This document shows positions 1 through 6,317 of a DNA stretch of 6,351 nucleotides, piece after piece; positions within the stretch are counted from its first letter, which is position 1; every line of letters begins with the position of its first letter. The notes beneath the pieces were generated by a model, which was not told the origin of the DNA, did not search any database, and saw only the letters and a list, made by a program, of their open reading frames with translations. The DNA comes from an uncultured Actinomycetes bacterium. Lineage in GTDB: Bacteria; Actinomycetota; Actinomycetes; Nanopelagicales; Nanopelagicaceae. Location of the stretch: positions 1 to 6,351 of the forward strand of contig CAIMCU010000218.1 of NCBI GenBank assembly GCA_903839585.1, in the 5' to 3' direction. Both the position numbers and the translations under genes were made by a program.

Positions 1-1
1 C

Positions 2-493
2 GCAGCAGGTGTCTCTGCTGCCTATCAAACACTTGATCACCCAGCAGCAGATTATGCAAAGCAGCTTCTTCAAGTAGTTGCAGCGGGAACAACCGTTCGT
101 CTTTCAGATGGCTCAACAAATATCTTGCCAGTTGGCACAACCGATCAGGTACACGCTGCCATGGCTAACCACTACAGACTTGTTCGCAGATCATTAGAGC
201 GCGGTCTCTATCAAGGTTGGGATCTACACGGCACCCAGCTTCCAACCCGCGTTCTTGCCAACATCATCTTCTACCGTGAAGGGCTGCAATCTGCCTCTAA
301 CCGCCTTCGCACCTACCTAGATCGCGCAGAGTCAGGCACCATGGATGAGCCAGCTACAGCGCTGGTTTTAGCTAACTACTTCCTGCGCGGGCTAGATGCA
401 GGCGCTATCGAAGCCGATGAGATTAAATCCCTAACAAACCAGGATGAAGCGGGGCTTCGCGCTTTAGTTTTACGTAAAGGTCAGATTTCTTAA
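2..493 (+). CDS. DUF6986 aldolase-superfamily protein, 3' end only
   Basis: This is the C-terminal 163 residues of a longer protein; the reading frame is open from base 2, so the true start lies upstream of the window. A TTG at 125 could be read as a start, but the conserved family sequence runs through it (AGTTVRLSDGSTNILPVGTT), so it is an internal leucine. The segment carries SLERGLYQGWDLH, then QLPTR, an FYREGL helix, and DEPATA followed by LRGLDAGA. I recognise this pattern from the actinobacterial DUF6986 family, which is distantly related to HpcH/HpaI aldolases and the citrate lyase beta subunit (PEP/pyruvate TIM-barrel superfamily). The substrate is not established; some homologues carry the label phosphoenolpyruvate kinase, which I would not trust. 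The catalytic acidic residues and metal site would lie in the missing N-terminal part. The TAA stop at 491-493 is directly followed by the -10 element of the next gene. Family call fairly sure, function unknown. Confidence 0.8.
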   Translation, partial: AAGVSAAYQTLDHPAADYAKQLLQVVAAGTTVRLSDGSTNILPVGTTDQVHAAMANHYRLVRRSLERGLYQGWDLHGTQLPTRVLANIIFYREGLQSASNRLRTYLDRAESGTMDEPATALVLANYFLRGLDAGAIEADEIKSLTNQDEAGLRALVLRKGQIS

Positions 494-507
494 TAGACTC
501 AAGACCA
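494..507 (+). promoter_or_regulatory. Putative leaderless promoter of galE (TAGACT -10)
   Basis: TAGACT at 494-499 fits the actinobacterial -10 pattern TANNNT. It lies 7 nt before the galE ATG at 507, so a transcript would begin at or next to the start codon. There is no purine-rich Shine-Dalgarno sequence between the upstream stop codon and the ATG, which fits leaderless translation. No convincing -35 box is visible, as is common in actinobacteria. The same hexamer occurs at almost the same distance before tmk. Inferred from sequence alone. Confidence 0.5.
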
Positions 508-1484
508 TGAGCGCCTCCAATAACCAATGCTGGTTAATTACAGGTGGCGCCGGATACATCGGCTCTCACATCGCAGATGAGTTTCTCACCGCCGGCAAAA
601 ACATCGTTATCTACGATTCTTTGTATAAAGGGTTGAAGTCGCGCATTGATTACTTAAGCAAGATGCACAACACCACAATTAACTTCATTGAAGCAGATAT
701 TCGTGATGAGGCTGCATTTACTGCAGCACTTAAAGATTTCAAGGTAACAGGGATTGTTCACACAGCCGCACTCAAATCTGTTGAAGAGTCGATGAGCAAG
801 CGCGATGAGTACTTAGAGGTTAACTACCACGCCACAAAAAGGATGCTTGAGATTGCGAAGAAGCACGGCGTCACACACTTTATCTTCTCATCTACCGCAG
901 CCGTCTATGGTAATCCGAGCTCATTCACAGCATGCGAAGAAGCTGGTCCAACAAATCCCATAAATCCTTACGGAGAATCCAAACTTCTTGCAGAAGCAGA
1001 GGTTTCAAATTTTGCATCAGTGGTCGGAAATATTGCCACCTCCTTTAGATTTTTTAATGTAATCGGAACTGGTAACCCAGAACTTCTAGACAACTCAACA
1101 TCAAATCTAGTACCGATAATTCAAGAGAAACTAAAAAGCCATCTTCCAATCACTATTTTTGGAAGTGGATATCCGACTCCAGATGGAACCTGTATTCGCG
1201 ACTACGTCGATGTAAGAGATATCGCAACAGCACATTTGTTGGCTGCCAATTCAAACAAGCAACTCCCAAGCGCAATGAATATTGGAACAGGTCATGGAGC
1301 CTCAGTAAAAGAGGTTATTGACTTGGCACTTCAAATTGCAGGAGAACCAAATGCTCAAGTTCTTACCGCAGATGGGCGATCAGGAGATCCGGCAATACTT
1401 TTTGCTAGCGTTGACCTAGTCGAGAATTCTTTTGGGTTTAAGTGCAGATATTCTCTAGAAAACAGCCTTAGAAGCGTCTTTTAA
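507..1484 (+). CDS. galE: UDP-glucose 4-epimerase-type SDR (GalE family)
   Basis: The protein of 325 residues is an extended short-chain dehydrogenase/reductase, expected to act in the cytoplasm with bound NAD and to interconvert UDP-glucose and UDP-galactose or a related sugar nucleotide. Visible motifs are the NAD-binding TGGAGYIGSH (residues 12-21), the acidic residue after the second strand (D37), HTAALKSVEES (85-95), FSSTAAVYG (127-135), the catalytic pair Y155/K159 in YGESK, RFFNVIG (181-187) and DGTCIRDYVDVRD (226-238). This set is typical of GalE rather than of dTDP-glucose dehydratases. The C-terminus stops shortly after the RSGDPA segment and lacks the last tryptophan-containing helix common in GalE, so it is about 10-15 residues short. 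The ATG is chosen because the Rossmann strand starts a few residues later and TAGACT sits just upstream. Hand counts give about 33-43% GC over most of the gene, lower than its neighbours. No other sugar gene is nearby, so exact substrate specificity is uncertain. Confidence 0.88.
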   Translation: MSASNNQCWLITGGAGYIGSHIADEFLTAGKNIVIYDSLYKGLKSRIDYLSKMHNTTINFIEADIRDEAAFTAALKDFKVTGIVHTAALKSVEESMSKRDEYLEVNYHATKRMLEIAKKHGVTHFIFSSTAAVYGNPSSFTACEEAGPTNPINPYGESKLLAEAEVSNFASVVGNIATSFRFFNVIGTGNPELLDNSTSNLVPIIQEKLKSHLPITIFGSGYPTPDGTCIRDYVDVRDIATAHLLAANSNKQLPSAMNIGTGHGASVKEVIDLALQIAGEPNAQVLTADGRSGDPAILFASVDLVENSFGFKCRYSLENSLRSVF

Positions 1485-1516
1485 GTCCTTTCTTCCCGCC
1501 CGATAGACTGCATCCG
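1481..1516 (+). promoter_or_regulatory. Putative leaderless promoter of tmk-holB-hydrolase operon
   Basis: A TAGACT -10 hexamer at 1504-1509 lies 6 nt before the GTG start at 1516. A weak -35 candidate, TTAAGT at 1481-1486, is 17 bp upstream and overlaps the galE stop codon. The 31 bp between galE and tmk contain no Shine-Dalgarno sequence and are pyrimidine-rich, so transcription starting at the GTG and leaderless translation explain the layout best. The -10 call is stronger than the -35 call. Confidence 0.5.
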
Positions 1517-3648
1517 TGCCAAATACCCTGCCTCGCCCCGCCGCCCCTGCGCAGGATGAGACCCGCAGCGTTCTTTCGATCCCGGCCTTTCGAGCGCTCT
1601 GGAACTCGATGGTCTTCTCATCCCTCGGTGACTGGCTAGGTCTTCTTGCAACAACGGCGCTAGCGCAGAGCCTTTCAGGCGGCTCTTACGCAACAGCTAA
1701 CTTTGCAATCGCAGGTGTCTTTATCGCCCGCTTACTTCCAGCGGTTTTCTTAGGCCCAATCGCAGGTGTCATCGCAGATCGCTTTGATCGCCGCAAACTG
1801 ATGTTTACCGTAGACATCCTTCGCGCAGCTCTTTATGTATCTATTCCAATCGTTCACACATACTTCTGGCTCTACGCCGCAATGATTCTCGTTGAGTGCT
1901 TAACACTCTTCTGGTCCCCTGCAAAAGAGGCCAGCGTTCCAAACCTTGTACCAAAAGAGAAGTTAGAGAGCGCTAATCAGGTATCACTCCTTGCAGCGTA
2001 TGGAACAGCGCCTATCGCCGCAATCTTGTTCTCACTCCTTACTCTTTTTGCAGATGGTCTTAACTCACTTCTTCCTATCTCACTCGGCGACTCAGTCAAC
2101 ATCGCTCTTTATGTAAACGCTGCTAGCTTTGCCTTTGCAGCATGGACTGTATGGGGACTCAAAGATGCGATGCCGAAAGGCGCAGCCTCTGCAAAGGCAA
2201 AGGATGAGGGCGTTGGTAAATCACTTCTCCAAGGATGGAAATCAGTTAAAGGCTCAAAGATTATCCGCGGACTCATCATCGGAATGGTAGGCGCTTTCTC
2301 TGCAGCAGGTGCAGTCATCGGTCTTGCACGCACATTTGTGGGAGATCTTGGTGGAGGAGATGCTGCATACGGTGTTCTCTTCGGTGCAGTCTTTACAGGT
2401 CTTGCTGCAGGAATTGCATTTGGTCCAAAGGTCTTTGCACAGTTCTCACGCAGACGTTTATTTGGTGCATCCCTTGCAACCGCCGGATTCTTTCTAGTGC
2501 TTCTTGCATTAATTCCAAGTATCGAGCTTGCGATTTTAATGGTGATTATCTTGGGAGCATTTAGCGGAATCTGTTGGGTAACTGGCTTCACCATGCTTGG
2601 TATGGAGGTTCATGACGAGGTTCGCGGTCGCACCTTTGCCTTCGTTCAATCCCTAATCCGAATTACTTTGGTCGCTGTTTTAGCGATTTCCCCGCTTATT
2701 GCAGCAGCTTTTGGCCAGCACACCTACCGCGTACAAAACGTTGAGTTCAGCTTTAACGGCGCACAGATAACAATCCTTATTGCAGGATTAATCGCAGCGA
2801 TCATCGGTTCGATTTCCTATCACCAGATGAAGGACCGCCCAAACGTCTCCTTATGGTCTGATGTTCTCAACGCACTTAAGGGTGAGCTTGGATCAATTAC
2901 TGGAGCGCCAACAAAAGGTATCTTCATCGCCTTTGAAGGTGGCGAAGGCACAGGTAAATCAACACAGTCAAAGCTTCTTGCAACATGGCTTGAGGAAGAG
3001 GGAGAACATATTCTCCTCACACGCGAGCCAGGTGGAACAAGCCTTGGCAAGGATCTGCGCAAGATCTTGCTTGCACATGAAACCGGTGAGATCAGCCCAC
3101 GTGCAGAGGCGCTTCTTTATGCAGCAGATCGTGCACACCACGTTCACTCAGTTATCCGCCCAGCACTTGCTAAGGGCGAGGTAGTAATCACCGATAGATA
3201 CTTCGACTCATCCATTGCATACCAAGGTGCGGGTCGGGTGCTAAGCCCAGGTGAGGTTGCACGAATCTCTCGCTGGGCAACCGAGTCACTCTTCCCAACA
3301 CTTACTATCGTTATCGATCTTCCCGTTGAAACCTCACTTGCACGTCTTAAGTCACGAGATCGCCTTGAGTCTGAGGCAAATGATTTCCACGAGCGCGTGC
3401 GCCAAGAGTTCTTGCAGATTGCACGCCTTGACCCAGAGCGCTACTACATCGTCGATGGCAAACAGAGCATCGAAAAAATTCACAAAGCAGTTGTTAATCG
3501 CGTTGGGGAAATACCAACGTTAATGCGCAACCAAAAGGATGAGCACGGCAACCGCTTGCTTAAACCTGTTCGCCGCGCGCGCAAAGCTGTTAAGGACCAG
3601 GTTGCAAAGACCAAGAAGAAAACACATAAGAAGTCAGTAAAGAAATGA
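1516..3648 (+). CDS. tmk: MFS-like membrane domain fused to thymidylate kinase
   Basis: A two-part protein of 710 residues. Residues about 22-436 form an MFS-type membrane region with about 12 hydrophobic helices; the loop after helix 2 carries the MFS motif A (GVIADRFDRRKL, 84-95), and a weaker copy follows helix 8 (SRRRLF, 311-316). Residues about 467-668 are a complete dTMP kinase, which phosphorylates dTMP to dTDP with ATP: P-loop FEGGEGTGKST (473-483), TREPGGT (502-508), the DRY motif (560-562) followed by SSIAYQGAGR, and an arginine-containing LID region near 613-626. Residues 671-710 are a strongly basic, lysine-rich tail. A normal Tmk is about 210 residues. Long fused forms are known in Streptomyces and relatives; the job of the membrane half is not established. 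The frame is continuous, so the fusion is not an assembly artefact visible here. The GTG start is favoured by the TAGACT element 6 nt upstream. It shares 4 bp with holB, suggesting translational coupling. Confidence 0.93.
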   Translation: MPNTLPRPAAPAQDETRSVLSIPAFRALWNSMVFSSLGDWLGLLATTALAQSLSGGSYATANFAIAGVFIARLLPAVFLGPIAGVIADRFDRRKLMFTVDILRAALYVSIPIVHTYFWLYAAMILVECLTLFWSPAKEASVPNLVPKEKLESANQVSLLAAYGTAPIAAILFSLLTLFADGLNSLLPISLGDSVNIALYVNAASFAFAAWTVWGLKDAMPKGAASAKAKDEGVGKSLLQGWKSVKGSKIIRGLIIGMVGAFSAAGAVIGLARTFVGDLGGGDAAYGVLFGAVFTGLAAGIAFGPKVFAQFSRRRLFGASLATAGFFLVLLALIPSIELAILMVIILGAFSGICWVTGFTMLGMEVHDEVRGRTFAFVQSLIRITLVAVLAISPLIAAAFGQHTYRVQNVEFSFNGAQITILIAGLIAAIIGSISYHQMKDRPNVSLWSDVLNALKGELGSITGAPTKGIFIAFEGGEGTGKSTQSKLLATWLEEEGEHILLTREPGGTSLGKDLRKILLAHETGEISPRAEALLYAADRAHHVHSVIRPALAKGEVVITDRYFDSSIAYQGAGRVLSPGEVARISRWATESLFPTLTIVIDLPVETSLARLKSRDRLESEANDFHERVRQEFLQIARLDPERYYIVDGKQSIEKIHKAVVNRVGEIPTLMRNQKDEHGNRLLKPVRRARKAVKDQVAKTKKKTHKKSVKK
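2914..3519 (+). other. Thymidylate kinase domain within the fusion
   Basis: This marks the kinase half of the fusion protein (residues about 467-668). The Walker A codons are at 2935-2964 and encode EGGEGTGKST. The domain is of normal length for a bacterial Tmk and keeps the P-loop lysine (K481), the DRY triplet and the dTMP-binding REPGGT segment, so it should be active. The domain limits are estimates from motif positions. Confidence 0.85.
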
Positions 3649-4796
3649 ACTCAGTATTTAGCGACTTAGTCGGTCAAGAACACATCACCGCAATCCTTAA
3701 AGGCGCAGTCGCTGCATCGCGTACCGGCGTAGAAAGCCAGGAGATGACCCACGCCTGGGTCTTTACCGGCCCACCAGGCTCTGGCAGATCCTCAGCAGCC
3801 GTTGCCTTTGCATCTGCCCTTATCTGCCCACAAGGCGGTTGTGGGCAGTGCAACGAGTGCCGCAGCGCAGCAAACGGTGCCCACCCAGATGTAGAGATCA
3901 TCCGCACTGAGGGCCTATCCATCAAGGTTGAAGAGGTTCGCGAGCTACTTACCCGCGTCGCCTGGGCACCATCGATGGGCGGCTGGCGCGTAGTGGTCAT
4001 GGAGGATGCGGACCGCCTAACTGAGTCTGCAGCCAATGCACTTCTCAAAGCAATCGAGGAGCCAGGCAATCGCACAGTATGGCTACTTTGTGCACCAACT
4101 CTGCACGATGTTCTACCAACTATTCGCTCACGCTGTCGCCACCTACAACTGCGCACACCATCTACCGGTGCAGTAGCCGATGTACTGCAAAATCGCGACG
4201 ACATATCCCCACAGATGGCAGATTTTGCAGCACGTGTTTCACAGGGACACATCGGCCGCGCAAAGTACATAGCCACCAATGAAAGCGTGCGCAGCAACCG
4301 CGCAACAATTATGAAGCTTCCAACCCAGCTCACATCTATCTCTGCAGCTTTTCAAGCAGCACAAACCCTTGTCGATCTTGCGACAACGGAAGCCAACGCA
4401 GCATCAGAGATTCGCGACGAAAAAGAGACCAACGCACTCCAAGAGGCTTACGGCAAAGGCGCAACCGGTCGCGGTATGGCAACAGGCGCCGCAAAGGCTG
4501 TTAAAGAGTTAGAGAAGGAACAAAAGGCCCGTGCCACCCGCATGGTGCGCGACTCACTCGATGGCGCGCTCCTAGATATCGCCACCTTCTACCGCGATGT
4601 CATGATGGTGCAAGCAGGATATAACGGCTCAATGATTAACGTAGATATGACTGAGCAGATAAACACCTATGCGCATAAAAACCCACCTCACACTACGGTG
4701 AAGAAGATCAACGCCATTATGGAGGCCCGGGTTAACTTGAACCACAACGCAGCACCACTTCTGACAATCGAAGCCCTTTTCTGCTCACTTGCCTAA
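3645..4796 (+). CDS. holB: DNA polymerase III delta-prime subunit
   Basis: The protein of 383 residues is the delta-prime subunit of the clamp loader, which with delta and tau/gamma opens the beta clamp and loads it on primed DNA. The AAA+ fold begins with FSDLVGQEHI (5-14). The Walker A position reads GPPGSGRS (42-49), with arginine in place of the usual lysine; delta-prime is a structural subunit not expected to hydrolyse ATP. A four-cysteine zinc module follows (C61, C66, C69, C72), then the degenerate Walker B region VVVMEDADRL (116-125), ALLKAIEEP (132-140) and the SRC motif (162-164), which supports the clamp-loader interface. Residues about 250-310 form a charged linker leading into the C-terminal helical collar domain, as in other actinobacterial homologues. 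The ATG overlaps the tmk TGA (ATGA, 3645-3648), and no Shine-Dalgarno sequence is visible, so coupled re-initiation is likely. The motif set separates it from DnaX, which would have a lysine in the P-loop. Confidence 0.93.
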   Translation: MNSVFSDLVGQEHITAILKGAVAASRTGVESQEMTHAWVFTGPPGSGRSSAAVAFASALICPQGGCGQCNECRSAANGAHPDVEIIRTEGLSIKVEEVRELLTRVAWAPSMGGWRVVVMEDADRLTESAANALLKAIEEPGNRTVWLLCAPTLHDVLPTIRSRCRHLQLRTPSTGAVADVLQNRDDISPQMADFAARVSQGHIGRAKYIATNESVRSNRATIMKLPTQLTSISAAFQAAQTLVDLATTEANAASEIRDEKETNALQEAYGKGATGRGMATGAAKAVKELEKEQKARATRMVRDSLDGALLDIATFYRDVMMVQAGYNGSMINVDMTEQINTYAHKNPPHTTVKKINAIMEARVNLNHNAAPLLTIEALFCSLA

Positions 4797-4799
4797 ACG

Positions 4800-6317
4800 A
4801 TGAAGAAAACCCTCAAGCTCGCAACAACCATCTCCCTGCTTACCCTTCTCCTTGCCTCCTGCTCCTCCACCTCAGCAAAGAGCTTTACAACCATCGAAGA
4901 GTTCCAATCACAGACCCTTAACTGGAAAAAGTGTTACAAAGAGTTTGAGTGCGCAACCCTGATGGTCCCCATCGACTACACAGAGTTCACCACCGGCACC
5001 TTTGATATCTCACTGCTTCGCTATAAGGCTGCTGATGAAAAGAACCGCATAGGAAGCCTTGTAGTAAACCCTGGCGGCCCTGGTGGATCAGGGGTTGATT
5101 ACGCCTATAACGCCCAGTACATCTTTGATCCAGAGATCCTCGATCGCTTCGACATCGTGGGCTTCGACCCCCGCGGTGTATCTCGAAGCGAACCCATCGA
5201 CTGCTACACCGATGAGGAGACCGATGCCAGCTACGCAGCAGATAGCAAGATCGATAACCCACAGGAGTTCGCGCTCGCAGTAGCCGACGCCAAAGAGTTT
5301 GTTGCTAAGTGCCTTAAGAAGAATAAGCACCTAACCCACTTCTCCTCCGCAGAAACCGCACGCGATATGGACATCCTTCGTGCAGCGCTAGGAGATAAGA
5401 AACTTAACTACCTCGGTAAGTCCTACGGCACCTACCTCGGCACACTCTATGCACAGTTCTTCCCCGACAAAGTCGGTCGCATGATCCTCGACGGAGCGAT
5501 AGATCCAAACATCTCCATCCTTGATCAAAACATCTCTCAAGCGGTTGGCTTTGAAAACGCCCTCTACGCATTCATCAAAGACTGCGCATCATTTCCCAAC
5601 TGCCCGCTACCGAGTGACAAACAAAGCGCAAGCGATGCCATCACACAACTCTTCCAACAAGCCGCAAACAACCCACTGCCACAAAAGGAAGCACGTGCAG
5701 GAGATGACCGCGTAGCAACTGAATCAATCCTGGTTCTTGGCACAGCCTCTGCTCTCTACGATGACACCGAAGGTTGGCCAAAGCTTCGCAAAGCCATCAT
5801 CCAAGCCCAGGAAGGCTATGGAGATACCTTCTTACAACTAGCTGACATCTACTCTGGCAGACAAGAAAACGGCAAGTACATCACCAACGAACTCGACTCC
5901 GGTGCTGTCATCGACTGCCTCGACTGGCGCGGTAACCAAATCGAGGAAGAGCTCCAACAAAACACGGAGATCTTTAAATCTAAAGCCCCAGTTCTTGGCC
6001 CCTACCTTGCGTATGCAGGTTTAGCTTGCAAGTACTTTCCAGAACCAACCAAAGACTCACTTACCCGCTCAACCAATAAAATCAAAAGTATTGTGACAAC
6101 ACCAATACTCATCGTGGGAACAAAGCGAGATCCAGCCACCCCTTACGAGTGGGCTGTTGGCCTGAACAAAATCATCAAGAACTCAATCCTTATCTCCCTA
6201 GATGCCGATGGCCATACAGGCCAGGGACGGGGTTCTGAGTGTGTAGATGAGGCAGTAAATACTTTTCTGTTAACGCAAGAAACTACAAAGGCAAATTTCA
6301 ACTGTAAACTCGATTAA
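4800..6317 (+). CDS. Exported lipoprotein alpha/beta hydrolase, S33 tripeptidyl-aminopeptidase type
   Basis: The protein of 505 residues starts with a lipoprotein signal peptide: basic MKKTLK, a hydrophobic stretch and the lipobox LASC with C21 as the lipidated residue. It should be anchored to the outer face of the membrane. The mature part is an alpha/beta hydrolase of the Streptomyces tripeptidyl aminopeptidase/SlpD-SlpE and mycobacterial CaeA type. Visible landmarks are the oxyanion-region NPGGPGGSG (90-98), FDPRGVSRS (122-130), the nucleophile elbow GKSYG with S208, the acid D444 in GTKRDPATP, and H472 in DADGHTGQ. A helical cap lies between about 235 and 400. Ten cysteines follow the lipid cysteine and could form up to five disulfides. 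The likely role is removal of N-terminal peptides or another hydrolysis in the envelope; the substrate cannot be read from sequence, and some relatives act as esterases. The ATG is 3 bp after the holB stop, with no Shine-Dalgarno sequence, suggesting coupling in the same operon. Confidence 0.88.
   Translation: MKKTLKLATTISLLTLLLASCSSTSAKSFTTIEEFQSQTLNWKKCYKEFECATLMVPIDYTEFTTGTFDISLLRYKAADEKNRIGSLVVNPGGPGGSGVDYAYNAQYIFDPEILDRFDIVGFDPRGVSRSEPIDCYTDEETDASYAADSKIDNPQEFALAVADAKEFVAKCLKKNKHLTHFSSAETARDMDILRAALGDKKLNYLGKSYGTYLGTLYAQFFPDKVGRMILDGAIDPNISILDQNISQAVGFENALYAFIKDCASFPNCPLPSDKQSASDAITQLFQQAANNPLPQKEARAGDDRVATESILVLGTASALYDDTEGWPKLRKAIIQAQEGYGDTFLQLADIYSGRQENGKYITNELDSGAVIDCLDWRGNQIEEELQQNTEIFKSKAPVLGPYLAYAGLACKYFPEPTKDSLTRSTNKIKSIVTTPILIVGTKRDPATPYEWAVGLNKIIKNSILISLDADGHTGQGRGSECVDEAVNTFLLTQETTKANFNCKLD

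Noticed and set aside
1485..1515. Transcription terminator between galE and tmk
   Set aside because: The 31 bp contain no stable inverted repeat followed by T residues; only a pyrimidine-rich stretch is present.
1481..1693. A minus-strand frame across the galE-tmk junction
   Set aside because: It is short, Arg/Ser-rich, overlaps the tmk N-terminus, and the junction is better explained by a promoter reading in the + direction.
2109..2594. A 161-codon open frame on the minus strand inside tmk
   Set aside because: It is antisense to the transmembrane region of the MFS half, has low-complexity Pro/Ala/Arg content and no start signal or family motif.
2827..3648. Separate thymidylate kinase starting at the internal ATG at 2827
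   Set aside because: No Shine-Dalgarno sequence or TANNNT box sits at the right distance before this ATG, and the frame is continuous with the MFS half. Fused forms are known in related bacteria.
3768..3791. Arginine in place of the Walker A lysine in holB as a loss-of-function mutation
   Set aside because: Delta-prime subunits are not expected to hydrolyse ATP, and GPPGSGRS is usual in actinobacterial homologues, so this is a normal family trait.
3674..4333. A 219-codon open frame on the minus strand opposite holB
   Set aside because: It lies fully inside holB, whose clamp-loader motifs are clear. The minus-strand product is rich in Ser, Arg and Ala with no recognisable domain, as expected of an antisense shadow.
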